The position numbers were made by a program, and so were the translations under genes. This document shows positions 1 to 8,709 of a DNA stretch of 64,000 nt, piece after piece; positions within the stretch are counted from its first letter, which is position 1, and every line of letters begins with the position of its first letter. The notes beneath the pieces are model-generated. The model was not told the origin of the DNA, did no database searches, and worked only from the letters and a program-made list of their open reading frames with translations. Source of the stretch: Cellulomonas sp. KRMCY2 (lineage in GTDB: Bacteria; Actinomycetota; Actinomycetes; Actinomycetales; Cellulomonadaceae). The DNA lies in NCBI RefSeq assembly GCF_000526515.1, contig NZ_JAGF01000001.1:62001-126000 (forward strand), in the 5' to 3' direction.

Positions 1-1630
1 CCGGACCGAACCTGCTGCCGACACCGAACCTGACCAGACGGTCCTTGATCGGGCCCTTCATCTCCGCGAAGACCAGACTGATCCCGGCGCGGTCGAGGTG
101 GTCGTCGAGCTCGACGAGATCATCGATCGCCGTGGTGTCGACCCCGGTGATGGGCTCTGCGGCGACGACCACCCACCGCACCGGTCCGGGTGCCTCCGCG
201 ACGAGCCGGCGGACGTGGGCGTCGAACACGTCACCGTTGGCGAAGAACAGCGGAGCGTCGAAGCGGGCGATCACCAGACCGGGGATGCGCCGGCCCTCGG
301 GATGCCGACTCAGGTCGTGGTACCCGGGCACGTCCTCGATGCTGACCAGCTCCGTGCGGTACGGGTCCCACGCCTGCCGCACGAATGCCATCAACGACAG
401 GCCGATCGCCACGACGATGCCCTGGAGCACCCCGATGAAGGCGACTCCGAGGAAGGCCGCGATGAGCAGCGCGGTCTCGATGCGGCTCATCCGCGCGAGG
501 CGCACCAGGGTCGTGACGTCCACCATCGAGGCAGCGGCGACGATGACGACGGCGGCGAGCGTGCTGGACGGCAGGTAGGCGGGTAGACCGGGTGCCAGGG
601 CCATGAACGCGACCAGCAGCGCTGCCGCCACGACCCCGACCAGCTGGGTGCGTGCCCCGGCCTGGACGGCCACGGGCGTCCGCGACGCGCTGCCGGACAC
701 CGGGAATCCGCCGAGCAGCCCGCTCGCAGCGTTCGCGACACCCAGAGCACCCATCTCCTGGTTGCCGTCGGCGGTGTAACCGTGACGGCTCGCCAGGGCC
801 CGGGAGAGGACGCTGGTGTCCGCGAAGGCGATGAGGGCGATCCCTGCGGCAGGCCCCAGGAGGTCCATGACATCGCTCAGCTGCAGTCCCGACAGGGCCG
901 GCGCCGGGAGCCCCGGGGGCAGGGCGCCGACCACCGGAAGCCTTCCCCCGAGGCCGAGGACGGCCGTCGCGGTCGCTGATCCGACGACCGCCAGCACGAC
1001 CCCCGGCAGCGTCGAGCGGAGCAGCCTCGGAACGACGATCGCGCCCAACGAGCCGATGCCGATCACCACGGCCGCGCCGTTGGCCTCGCCGTCGGCCAGG
1101 CCACGGATCGTCTGCCCGAGGTAGTCCCACACCGAGCCTCCCCGGACGGAGATCCCCAGCAGCTTGGGCAGCTGGGCGGCGATCACGACCAGCGCGATGC
1201 CGTTGAGGTAGCCGACCCGGATGGGTTTGGAGAGCAGTCGGGTGACGAAACCGAGCCGGAGCGCCCGACCGGCCATCAGGATCAGGCCCATGAGCAGGGC
1301 CAGCATCCCGGCCAGCGACACGGCGCGTCCGGAGCTGCCGAGGGCCAGCGGCAGGACGGCCGCGGCGATCATGGGTGCCAGCGACGAGTCCGGTCCCAGC
1401 ACCAGGACCCGTGACGGCCCGAAGACCGCGTAGGCGAGCAGCGGCACGATCGTCGCGTACAGACCCGTGACAGGAGGCAACCCGGCGGCCTCGGCATAGG
1501 CCATCCCGGCCGGGATCAGCAGCGCCACGAGGACGGCCCCCGCGGTCAGATCGGGCCGGAGCCACGACCTCTCGTAGCGTCGGGCCACACCGACGCCGGG
1601 GAAGATCGTCTCGACCCGTCCGCGGCCCAT
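1..1630 (-). CDS. SulP family anion transporter with STAS domain (3' end beyond window)
   Basis: Reading leftward from an ATG at 1630, the frame is open to the window edge (543 codons), so the C-terminus is missing. About 440 residues form a run of hydrophobic helices typical of SulP permeases, including an early segment resembling the family signature (PAGMAYAEAAGLPPVTGLYA). A cytoplasmic STAS-like domain follows, with a conserved strand VVVAAEPITGVDTTAIDDL near the cut end. SulP proteins carry sulfate, bicarbonate or other anions across the plasma membrane, with STAS as regulatory domain; the substrate cannot be told here. It is transcribed divergently from the methylglyoxal synthase gene across about 120 bp. 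The long open frame at 231-1889 on the same strand is a GC-rich shadow. Confidence 0.88.
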   Translation of the reverse strand, partial: MGRGRVETIFPGVGVARRYERSWLRPDLTAGAVLVALLIPAGMAYAEAAGLPPVTGLYATIVPLLAYAVFGPSRVLVLGPDSSLAPMIAAAVLPLALGSSGRAVSLAGMLALLMGLILMAGRALRLGFVTRLLSKPIRVGYLNGIALVVIAAQLPKLLGISVRGGSVWDYLGQTIRGLADGEANGAAVVIGIGSLGAIVVPRLLRSTLPGVVLAVVGSATATAVLGLGGRLPVVGALPPGLPAPALSGLQLSDVMDLLGPAAGIALIAFADTSVLSRALASRHGYTADGNQEMGALGVANAASGLLGGFPVSGSASRTPVAVQAGARTQLVGVVAAALLVAFMALAPGLPAYLPSSTLAAVVIVAAASMVDVTTLVRLARMSRIETALLIAAFLGVAFIGVLQGIVVAIGLSLMAFVRQAWDPYRTELVSIEDVPGYHDLSRHPEGRRIPGLVIARFDAPLFFANGDVFDAHVRRLVAEAPGPVRWVVVAAEPITGVDTTAIDDLVELDDHLDRAGISLVFAEMKGPIKDRLVRFGVGSRFGP

Positions 1631-1749
1631 CGTGCCAGCGTAGGCCGCGGCTTTCCGAACCGGTGGCGACCCGTGCATGATGGGCACGTCGCTCCGGCGA
1701 CGTGCCCTCCGTCGACGCTGCCGGCAACCCGTAGAGCTCGGAGGCAGTC

Positions 1750-2259
1750 ATGGCATCGATCAGCGCCTCGAACCCCGCTCCACCCGTCTCGGACGCCGCT
1801 GCCCTGACGCCGCGGACGACCCCTCGGCACATCGCACTCGTCGCGCACGACAACATGAAGGTCGATCTGCTCCGGTGGGCCGAGTACAACCGCGGGACGT
1901 TGGCCCAGCACGTGCTCTACGCGACCGGCACCACCGGGACGATGCTCGAGTACGAGCTCGGGCTGAAGGTCCATCGGTTCCTGTCCGGACCCGTGGGCGG
2001 TGACCAGCAGATCGGCGCGCGGATCGCCGAGGGCCTCATCACCATGCTGATCTTCTTCTGGGATCCGCTCGAACCCCAGCCCCACGACCCCGACGTCAAG
2101 GCGCTGCTGCGCATCGGCACCGTCTGGAACGTGCCGATGGCGTGCAACGTCGCGTCGGCCGACCTCATGATCTCCAGCCCGCTCCTCGCGAGCGCGTACG
2201 AGGGCCAGCGGCCGGACCACGGCCCCCGCACCTGGGACGGGACGGTCCCGACCGCCTGA
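1750..2259 (+). CDS. mgsA: methylglyoxal synthase
   Basis: The 169-residue protein matches methylglyoxal synthase almost end to end (E. coli enzyme 152 residues). It converts dihydroxyacetone phosphate to methylglyoxal and phosphate in the cytosol, a bypass used when sugar phosphates build up. Visible motifs are the N-terminal ALVAHDNMK, the phosphate-binding [26 protein letters not shown] carrying the catalytic aspartate (D85, equivalent to E. coli D71), and [20 protein letters not shown]. The first 25 or so residues are an extra Pro/Ala/Thr-rich extension. The ATG has a GGAGGC ribosome site 5 nt upstream. It is a single gene, divergent from the SulP gene. Confidence 0.95.
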   Translation: MASISASNPAPPVSDAAALTPRTTPRHIALVAHDNMKVDLLRWAEYNRGTLAQHVLYATGTTGTMLEYELGLKVHRFLSGPVGGDQQIGARIAEGLITMLIFFWDPLEPQPHDPDVKALLRIGTVWNVPMACNVASADLMISSPLLASAYEGQRPDHGPRTWDGTVPTA

Positions 2260-2359
2260 CCAGGCGCATCCCGTCCTGCCGAATCAGGCCACCGCTGCCG
2301 CCGCAGAGGTCGATGATTGTCCGTGTGACCGGAACCCGACCGACGGAGCGCGCAGTCCC

Positions 2360-3040
2360 ATGACCCAACGCGAGACGATCTTGCGGGTCCTGCGACTCGC
2401 AACCCACCCGCTGGACGACGACGAGCTGGCGAGACGGACCGAGATCAGCCCGCGACAGACCGTGAACCAGGTCTGCCGGTTGCTTGAGAGCGAGGGCTTT
2501 CTCGCGCGCGTGATGGGTCCGAACGGGAAGATCGTGAACTCCCTCGGACTGGCGCACCGGCACCAGCCCGCGACTCCCGCCCCGGCACCGGCTGCCACCG
2601 CAGCACCGGCACTCCCGGGGATGTCGGCGGAGCAGCGGACTGCCGAGCGGTACATGCTCGACACGCTCGGGGAGCGGCTCGGCCTGGCGCTCGATCCGTG
2701 CCGCCTCCACCTTGACGACGGCCTGCGGGTCGAGGTCGACGGGACGGACGTCGACCGTACTGTCCTCGTCGAGTGCTGGGCGCATCACGGCCCGGCGACG
2801 TCCGCCCAGAAGCACAAGCTGATGAACGACGCGCTCAAGCTCTACTGGATCGGGGCGACGCTGCCCAACGATCCGCGGCTCATCCTCTGCCTCAGCGATG
2901 CGGCCGCGGTGAGTCACCTCAAGGGTGGCTCGTGGCAGGGCCAGGCGCTGCATGACCTGGGCATCGACGTGGAGGTGGTCTCCCTGCCGGACGCCGTCGA
3001 CGGCGCGGTGATCGCCGCCCGAGCACGGTCATCCCGCTGA
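2360..3040 (+). CDS. winged-helix domain protein of unknown function
   Basis: The 226-residue protein has an N-terminal winged-helix-like segment (residues 1-55: ETILRVLRLATHPLDDDELA, then RQTVNQVCRLLESEGFLAR), an Ala/Pro linker (about 70-90) and a C-terminal alpha/beta domain (100-226) with EVDGTDVDRTVLVECWAHHG. The C-terminal block resembles small nuclease-like or DUF domains attached to HTH modules, but I do not recognise a named family. It starts 100 bp after mgsA on the same strand and may be a separate transcription unit. The function is unknown; a DNA-binding role is inferred from the N-terminus only. Confidence 0.8.
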   Translation: MTQRETILRVLRLATHPLDDDELARRTEISPRQTVNQVCRLLESEGFLARVMGPNGKIVNSLGLAHRHQPATPAPAPAATAAPALPGMSAEQRTAERYMLDTLGERLGLALDPCRLHLDDGLRVEVDGTDVDRTVLVECWAHHGPATSAQKHKLMNDALKLYWIGATLPNDPRLILCLSDAAAVSHLKGGSWQGQALHDLGIDVEVVSLPDAVDGAVIAARARSSR

Positions 3041-3065
3041 GCATGCCGACGGCAGCCAGGCTGAG

Positions 3066-3740
3066 CTAGCCCTTCTCGAGGAGCTCGCGGCGCAGGAAGG
3101 CGACCGTCCGGTCGAAGGCGAGCCCGGCCGCCGCCGGGACGTAGGCGTCGCGCGACGGCTCGGCGAACCAGTGACCCGTGCCCGGATAGCGATGCAGCCC
3201 GACCTCGCGGCCAGCCGTGCGGAGCGTCGAGTCGAGGGCCGTGACGCCCTCCTCCGGCTCGTACTCGTCGTTCTCGGCGAAGTGACCGAGGACCGGCGTC
3301 CGGGCCTGGCTCAGGGTCGGGCCCTGCATCGTGCCGTAGTAGACGACCGAGGCGACGACCTCGGGCCGGCGGGCGGGGAGCCAGAGGGCCCACGGCGCGC
3401 CCATCGAGAAGCCGATCGCCGCCACCCTGGCCGTCGGATCACCGATCGCGGCGACCAGGGCGTCGACCGACGCGAGGACGAAGGCGTCGGCCACGTCCTC
3501 CTCGAGCGACTCGGAGAGCCGTTCAGCCTCCTCGATCGTCGTCGCCAGGCGACCCTCGAACAGGTCCGGAGCGGCGACGGCGAACCCGGCGTCAGCGAGC
3601 CGATCGGCATACGCGACGACGTCGTCGTTCAGGCCCCACCACGCGTGCAGGACGACGACGCCGGCCGGAGGCGTCCCGCGCTGGGGCGACAGGTGGAGCG
3701 ACGTCGTCCGGTCACCGATGGTGAGGGTCTCTCGTGTCAT
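3066..3740 (-). CDS. dienelactone hydrolase family protein
   Basis: This 224-residue cytosolic alpha/beta hydrolase has the dienelactone hydrolase pattern: an early VVVLHAWWGLND oxyanion region, the nucleophile elbow GFSMGAPWA (S112), an acid in HFAENDEYEPEEG and a catalytic histidine in YPGTGHWFAEPSRDAY. Classical dienelactone hydrolases use cysteine at the nucleophile position, so the serine here fits the broader DLH-like esterase group. The substrate cannot be read from the sequence. It converges with the preceding winged-helix gene; the two stops are about 25 bp apart. Confidence 0.9.
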   Translation of the reverse strand: MTRETLTIGDRTTSLHLSPQRGTPPAGVVVLHAWWGLNDDVVAYADRLADAGFAVAAPDLFEGRLATTIEEAERLSESLEEDVADAFVLASVDALVAAIGDPTARVAAIGFSMGAPWALWLPARRPEVVASVVYYGTMQGPTLSQARTPVLGHFAENDEYEPEEGVTALDSTLRTAGREVGLHRYPGTGHWFAEPSRDAYVPAAAGLAFDRTVAFLRRELLEKG

Positions 3741-3894
3741 CGGCCGAGGCTAGCGCGGGCCCCCGACAGGGCGCCAAGGCTCCGACGATCACGGTGCGGT
3801 CGTGTCAGTGGCCCACCCGACAATCGAGTTCTGACGCGCGATCGCCGCCGGCACGGGCACCGCAGCCGAGGGAAGAGCCGAGGGAGAAGGACAC

Positions 3895-4116
3895 ATGCAC
3901 CCAGAGATCGGAATGATCATCTACCACGAGAGGCTCCGCGAGATCGAGCAGGAGCACCACGTCCGCCAGGCCGCGCGCGAGCGGGCCGCCGGCACCCCTT
4001 CCCCCGCTCGGGATGCCCGACGCGTCGTTCCCCGCCGCACGTGGCACGGTCTGACCCTGCGGTCCCGGACCGTGGCCGAGCACGGTGGCCCGGCGGTGCA
4101 GTGCCCGCAGGCCTGA
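3895..4116 (+). CDS. small hypothetical protein (73 aa)
   Basis: A short frame starts at ATG 3895 behind a clear GGAGAAGGA ribosome site about 5 nt upstream. The first 30 residues (MHPEIGMIIYHERLREIEQE and on) are charged and helical; the rest is Arg-rich and low in complexity. I do not recognise a family. Only the good ribosome site and the amphipathic N-terminus support it as a real gene, and the C-terminal half could be noise. Confidence 0.5.
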   Translation: MHPEIGMIIYHERLREIEQEHHVRQAARERAAGTPSPARDARRVVPRRTWHGLTLRSRTVAEHGGPAVQCPQA

Positions 4117-4170
4117 CTCGCGGCCGGAGCGGGCGCGCCGTGCCTGCGCGACCCGCCGGACACCGCCGAC

Positions 4171-5082
4171 TCAGGCCGATCGACCCCGCCGTCGGTCGCC
4201 GTCCGACGTCGCAAGGGCCATCAGCCGACCGCGGAGCACGCCACCCAGGTGCTGGACGCGGAAGCTGTCCCACTGGACGTCCGGATCGGGTTCGAGGTGC
4301 GCGACGACGATTCCGGTGAGCACGAACGCCGGCGTCGACCACTCCGCGAACCGGCTCGAACCGAAGGCCCGGAGGGTCCGCGTCTCGCTGACGAGATCGG
4401 GGTCGGCCAGCGCGGCGACGACCATCCCGGTCATGGTCGCGCCGACCGCGCGGGCCACCAGCTCGAACCCGTCCCGACCGGTCAGGGGCGGCGCGATCCG
4501 GTAGCCCAGCAGCCCGGCCGTCTCGGCGAAGACCGCGGCCCGGCCCGCGGTGAAACGGCGCTCGGTCTCGCTGAGCGCCGCGCCGACAGCACCCCGCAGC
4601 TCGCCGTCGGGCAGGCCGAGGAACGTCGCCCGGAGGGCGATGTAGGTACGGAAGTGCACCGAGGTCGAGATCCGCTCGAGATCCGACTGGGATGCGGTCC
4701 GCAACAGCTCGACGCCGAAGTCACGACGACCGGCCTCGGTGTGCAGCTCGGTCGCGCGGTCCGCCAGGAGGTCGCTCACCGCGTCCGCCAGCGGCAGGCT
4801 GACCTCGCCCAGGTCGTTGCCCCGGGCCAGCTCGAGCAGCAGGTCGCTCAGGAACAGGTCCTTGTACGGCCAGCGCCGGTACGCCGACGTCCTGGAGACC
4901 CCCGCCGCACGGATCACCTCCTCGAGGCTGAGGTGCTCGAGGCTGACGCTCATCCCCCGCTCGCCCATCAGGCTCAGGGCCGCGTCGAGCATCCTGCGCT
5001 CCGTCTCGGCGTCACTCAGCCTGCCCCGGCGCCGGGCGCCGGTCGGTGACCGACGGACGGGCGATTGACTGACCTCCGGCAT
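4171..5082 (-). CDS. TetR family transcriptional regulator
   Basis: The 303-residue protein has a basic N-terminal tail and a TetR helix-turn-helix at about residues 22-75 (RRMLDAALSLMGERG, then EEVIRAAGVSRTSAYRRWPY). It is longer than the usual 200 or so residues because of an extended ligand-binding half. The start at 5082 is chosen because a GGAAGG ribosome site lies just upstream and the HTH follows directly; the frame is open further upstream but without support. It is divergent from the deazaflavin-type oxidoreductase at 5186 over about 100 bp, a layout typical of a TetR repressor controlling itself and its neighbour. That regulatory link is inferred. Confidence 0.9.
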   Translation of the reverse strand: MPEVSQSPVRRSPTGARRRGRLSDAETERRMLDAALSLMGERGMSVSLEHLSLEEVIRAAGVSRTSAYRRWPYKDLFLSDLLLELARGNDLGEVSLPLADAVSDLLADRATELHTEAGRRDFGVELLRTASQSDLERISTSVHFRTYIALRATFLGLPDGELRGAVGAALSETERRFTAGRAAVFAETAGLLGYRIAPPLTGRDGFELVARAVGATMTGMVVAALADPDLVSETRTLRAFGSSRFAEWSTPAFVLTGIVVAHLEPDPDVQWDSFRVQHLGGVLRGRLMALATSDGDRRRGRSA

Positions 5083-5185
5083 CCGGCTACCTTCCGAGGA
5101 GACACGGTGTTCCAAGTACCAAACTATCCGTGGCGACCGTAGCACCGCGACCCGGGCGCCCGTCCGAGAGGACGTGGGGACGCGG

Positions 5186-5692
5186 ATGACTGCGGACCCG
5201 GCGCACCGGCGAGACCGCGTCCTGCGGCACCCGGGCGCGACCCTGGCGCGCTGGATGTACCGCGGGGGGCACCCCAACCGCCTCGCCCGGCTGATGAACC
5301 GGAGCGCCGAGCGCCAGTACTCCGCCGGGCTCCTGTCACCTCGCCGCGCGGTCACCCTGGAGGTGCGCGGGAGGGTCAGCGGCCGGACCATCTCCTTCCC
5401 CGTGGTGGTTGCCGACCACGACGGGCAGCAGTACCTCGTCTCCATGCTCGGCGAGGACGTCAACTGGGTGCGCAACGTCCGCGCGGCCGACGGGGAGGCG
5501 GTCATCCGTCGCGGTCGACGGCGGCCCGTCCGGCTCGACGAGGTGCCACCGGCCGACCGCGCCCCGATCCTTCGCCGCTATCTCGCACTGGCTCCTGGTG
5601 GCCGGCCGCACATCCCGGTCGACCGGCACGCCCCGCTCGGCGACTTCGAACGCGTCGCCGGCTCCTACCCCGTCTTCCGGATCGTCGGCTGA
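5186..5692 (+). CDS. nitroreductase/deazaflavin-type (F420) oxidoreductase family protein
   Basis: The protein has 168 residues from ATG 5186. Members of this actinobacterial family fold as a small split beta-barrel and often bind F420. The core strand pattern TLEVRGRVSGRTISFPVVVA, then YLVSMLGEDVNWVRNVRAA and a C-terminal PVFRIVG agree with the Ddn-like family. I prefer ATG 5186 over GTG 5174 because the purine-rich TGGGGA sits about 5 nt before it, whereas the GTG has its GAGAGGA directly against it. The substrate is unknown. It is divergent from, and probably regulated by, the TetR gene at 4171-5082. Confidence 0.85.
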   Translation: MTADPAHRRDRVLRHPGATLARWMYRGGHPNRLARLMNRSAERQYSAGLLSPRRAVTLEVRGRVSGRTISFPVVVADHDGQQYLVSMLGEDVNWVRNVRAADGEAVIRRGRRRPVRLDEVPPADRAPILRRYLALAPGGRPHIPVDRHAPLGDFERVAGSYPVFRIVG

Positions 5693-5839
5693 CCCCGGAC
5701 CCTCGCTCGACGACCGCGCACACCCCGACCATGCGCGTGAGCGCGACGGCTCAGGCGTCGTCCAGAGCGGACTCCCCCGCGTTCCAGGTCGCAGCGTCGT
5801 CGACCAGGACCCGCCGGCTGAGCCGCTCGTCCGGCAGCG

Positions 5840-6661
5840 TCACCGTGGAGGTGCACCGAGCGGAAGCACGGCAGTCCGCTCGTGGATTCGAGCGGTCTGC
5901 TCGCGCTGGACGACCGAGTCCGGGTCGCGCAGCGTCCCGCCGGCGCGCGCCAGGGCCTCGGTGGCACCCACCAGCGACGCATACAGCGGCGGGCAGGTGG
6001 GACAGGCGGCCAGATGCCGCTCGACCCTCTCGACGTCGGGCTGCGGGAGCACGCCGTCCAGGTAGTCGCCGACCAGGATGCGCGCGTCCCAGCACCGCAT
6101 CGGTACTCCTCGTCCGGCCCGGGTCCGCTCAGCCCCGCGGGCCAAGGCGGTCACGAGCATCATCCGACCGCGACGCAGCCGTTGCTTGGCGGCGGGAAGG
6201 CTCACGTCGGCGATCTCAGCAATCTCGGCGACCGTCAGGCCCTCGGCATCGTGAAGCACCACCGCGGCGCGGTAGGCCACCGGCAGGCGGATCAGCGAGT
6301 CCTCGAGCTCGGCACGGGTCTCGGCCCGGGACACGACCTCGACGGCATCCACCGTCCAGGTGTCCTCGCGCCAGCGGGCCTCGACCAGCTCCCCGATGTC
6401 GTCGACGGGCAGCTCGCGCCTGCGACGGGTCTGGTCGACCGCCAGGTTGTGGGCGATCCGGTGCAGCCACGTCGCAAGGCTCGAGTCGCCGCGGAAGGTG
6501 GCCGCACGCTCGAGGGCACGCGCCAGGACCTCCTGGGTGAGGTCCTCGGCCTGGTGCTGGTCACGCGTGAGGGTCATCGCGAACCGCATCAGGCCGGGGA
6601 CGAGGCCCGGAAGGTCAGCAGCAAGCTCCGCTGTCTCCACCCGTCCGACGGTAGTGGTCAC
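5840..6661 (-). CDS. ECF sigma factor fused to a C-terminal zinc anti-sigma (ZAS-like) domain
   Basis: The 273-residue protein has ECF sigma region 2 at about residues 20-90 (DLTQEVLARALERA, then SLATWLHRIAHNLAVDQTRR) and region 4 at about 120-175 (LPVAYRAAVVLHDAEGLTVA, then LPAAKQRLRRGRMML). From M188 it continues in the same frame into a zf-HC2-like module: RCWDARILVGDYLDG and VERHLAACPTC with H216, C220 and C223. Anti-sigma factors of this type are normally separate proteins encoded directly downstream. No shift or stop separates the two parts here. The GTG start overlaps the stop of the frameshifted DUF2892 gene by 4 nt, so the two are translationally coupled. Redox or metal-controlled autoinhibition is an inference. 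Confidence 0.88.
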   Translation of the reverse strand: MTTTVGRVETAELAADLPGLVPGLMRFAMTLTRDQHQAEDLTQEVLARALERAATFRGDSSLATWLHRIAHNLAVDQTRRRRELPVDDIGELVEARWREDTWTVDAVEVVSRAETRAELEDSLIRLPVAYRAAVVLHDAEGLTVAEIAEIADVSLPAAKQRLRRGRMMLVTALARGAERTRAGRGVPMRCWDARILVGDYLDGVLPQPDVERVERHLAACPTCPPLYASLVGATEALARAGGTLRDPDSVVQREQTARIHERTAVLPLGAPPR

Positions 6662-6872
6662 CGGCGGGGTTCGGCGGCCCTGACAGTCGAGATGCCGAAC
6701 AGGCGGTACAGCGGGCAGAAGCCGACCGCCGCCGTTGCAGCCATGACCACGGCGAGAACGATCAGGAGAATCCCGAGGATGCTGCCCAGGCCGAGGGCGA
6801 AGGCGCCGACCAGTGCCGCGGCGCGATGATCAGACGGATGATCCGGTCGGTCGTGCTCACGTTGGTGGTCAT
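6658..6872 (-). pseudogene. DUF2892 (YgaP-like) small membrane protein, frameshifted
   Basis: ATG 6872 has a strong AGGAGGAA ribosome site and opens with MTTNVSTTDRIIRLIIA, the typical DUF2892 start. That frame loses sense after about 17 residues. A second frame on the same strand supplies the expected remainder: ALVGAFALGLGSILG, a hydrophobic stretch, and the signature GFCPLYRLFGIST, ending at 6658. One missing G near 6820-6825 (read on the minus strand GCGCCGCGG where GCGGCCGCGG would restore the frame) explains it. It is either a recent inactivation or a sequencing error. Intact homologues are 60-70 residue two-helix membrane proteins, often next to rhodanese or redox genes. It ends in a 4-nt overlap with the sigma factor gene. 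Confidence 0.75.
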
Positions 6873-6999
6873 GGTTCCTCCTGTGGTCCCTGTGCCGACT
6901 CCCGACACCCCCCATGGTCGCAGGGATACACGGCACCGAGGTGCTCGTCGCGCCATGAACCCGCGCGGCGAGCTCCGGCGTCCTCGGACGCGACGGTCG

Positions 7000-7278
7000 T
7001 CAGGTGGCCGCCGCGACGAAGGTTCCCTCCGGGGTAGGTGAGACCCGCCACACGCGCACGTCCTTGCCACCGTCCGGCGCCTTCTGATGGAAGCGGACGG
7101 CGCCGTCGTCGTCGTCCACGAAACCGTCGCCGCTCACCACGTGTCGACCGGTCGGACCATCGAGCACGAACTGCCGCTCTCCCACGAAGTCCTCGAGGTC
7201 ACCGGGCACACGGCCCTCGACCTCGAGCACCGTGTACGGCACTCCTGAGATCACCATCTCCGGCGTCGAGCTCGTCAT
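7000..7278 (-). CDS. hypothetical protein (92 aa)
   Basis: The 92-residue acidic protein starts at ATG 7278 after a GCAGGGG stretch. It looks like a small beta-rich fold: PYTVLEVEGRVPGDLEDFVG, RQFVLDGPTGRHVVSG and VRFHQKAPDGGKDVRVWRV, with no signal peptide or membrane segment. I do not recognise a family. It lies upstream of the DUF2892/sigma pair on the same strand with about 130 bp between. The 171 bp on its other side (7279-7449) show nothing I can name. Confidence 0.7.
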   Translation of the reverse strand: MTSSTPEMVISGVPYTVLEVEGRVPGDLEDFVGERQFVLDGPTGRHVVSGDGFVDDDDGAVRFHQKAPDGGKDVRVWRVSPTPEGTFVAAAT

Positions 7279-7449
7279 GGCATCCCCTGCTCGTCGTGCG
7301 CGTCGCGGCCGCCGACGCGCACCGCTCCCTCAGCATCCAGCCACTTGATGTGAGTGTCCAGAGACCTGGCACGGCCCGCCGGGTCGACGCACGACGGGCT
7401 GCTCACGGCCCTCGTACCACGGTGGTCCCCGGGGCGTCCCGGGTCTGGC

Positions 7450-8505
7450 TCACGGGTGCACGAGGATCTTCACCGCTGTGTCGTTGCGGTTGATGAGCGT
7501 GTCGAGTCCCTCGTCGACGACGTCGCCGAGGTCGATCCGCCCGGTGATGAACGGCTTGAGGTCCACCTTGCCCTCCTGGACGAGCCGGATGGTCTCCGGG
7601 TGGTCGTTGACGTAGGCGATCGTGCCGCGGAGGTCGATCTCCTTGAGCACGATCTTCTGCATGTCGATCATCGCTGGGTGACCCCAGATCGAGACGTTCA
7701 CCACGACGCCGCCCGGCTTGACCGCGTCGATCAGCTGGTCCAGCACCGCGTTCACTGAGCTGCACTCGAAGCAGACGTCGGCGCCGCGCCCGTCGGTCAG
7801 CTCGAGGACCCGGGCCTGCAGGTCCTCCTGACTGGGGTCGATCACGTGGTCGGCCACTCCGGTGTCGAGCGCCTTGGCCTTCCGCGCGTCGCTCAGCTCG
7901 GACACCAGCACCGTCAGGCCCTTGGCCCGGAGAACAGCCGCCGTGAGCAGGCCGATCGGCCCGGCCCCGCCGATCAGAGCGACGTCGCCGGCCTGGGCGC
8001 CGGACCGCACGAAGGCGTGGTGTCCGACCGCGAGCGGCTCGAGCAGGGCGGCCTCGTCGAGCGGGATGTCACCGATCGGGTGCACCCAGCGGCGCTCGAC
8101 GACGACCTTCTCGCTGAGCCCGCCCCCGCCACCCGACAGTCCGATGAAGCCCATCGACCGGCACAGGTTGTAGCTCCCGGCCTGACACATGTCGCACGCG
8201 CTGCAGACGAAGTACGGCTCGACGACGACGTTCTGACCGACCTCGAGGTCGGTGACACCCTCGCCGAGGGCGCTGATCGTGCCGGAGAACTCGTGCCCCA
8301 TCGTCACCGGCTCCTGCTCACCCGAGAGCGGGTGCGGGTGGCCCTTCGCCGGGATGAAGATCGGTCCCTCGAGGAACTCGTGCAGGTCGCTGCCGCAGAT
8401 TCCGCACCACGCGACATCGATCGCCACGGCGCCCGGCCGGAGGGCGGGCTCCGGGATCTCGTCGATCGTGATGTTGCGTTGGCCGTGGAACCGGGCTGCT
8501 CTCAT
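7450..8505 (-). CDS. zinc-dependent 2,3-butanediol dehydrogenase-like alcohol dehydrogenase
   Basis: The 351-residue medium-chain dehydrogenase has catalytic zinc ligands in CGICGSDLHEF and GHEFSG, structural zinc cysteines in CSACDMCQAGSYNLC, and the nucleotide-binding stretch IGGAGPIGLLTAAVLRAKG. The insertion before GHEFSG (EGPIFIPAKGHPHPLSGEQE) is characteristic of (R,R)-butanediol dehydrogenases, which interconvert acetoin and 2,3-butanediol with NAD(H). Sorbitol/threonine dehydrogenase relatives are the alternative. It stands alone, divergent from the EAL-HDOD gene over about 200 bp. Confidence 0.9.
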   Translation of the reverse strand: MRAARFHGQRNITIDEIPEPALRPGAVAIDVAWCGICGSDLHEFLEGPIFIPAKGHPHPLSGEQEPVTMGHEFSGTISALGEGVTDLEVGQNVVVEPYFVCSACDMCQAGSYNLCRSMGFIGLSGGGGGLSEKVVVERRWVHPIGDIPLDEAALLEPLAVGHHAFVRSGAQAGDVALIGGAGPIGLLTAAVLRAKGLTVLVSELSDARKAKALDTGVADHVIDPSQEDLQARVLELTDGRGADVCFECSSVNAVLDQLIDAVKPGGVVVNVSIWGHPAMIDMQKIVLKEIDLRGTIAYVNDHPETIRLVQEGKVDLKPFITGRIDLGDVVDEGLDTLINRNDTAVKILVHP

Positions 8506-8709
8506 CGTTCCGTCATCTCCGTCGCTCGTGGAAACCAGTTCTCATCGACAGTACGCCGGGCACTGTCGACGTCCGGGTGAACCACGTGACCGGACAGCGG
8601 ACGCGGGCCCGGTCGGTCGGGCCCCGGGTCAGCGCCACCGACGCACTGGTGGCACCGACGCAGCTGCCGCGGCGCCCTGCTAGTCCTCATCCCCGGACGC
8701 TGCTGACCG

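Noticed and set aside
231-1889. Long minus-strand open frame of 552 residues
   Set aside because: It is Arg/Gly-rich shadow coding; the real gene in another frame of the same strand is the SulP transporter, whose helices and STAS domain are clear.
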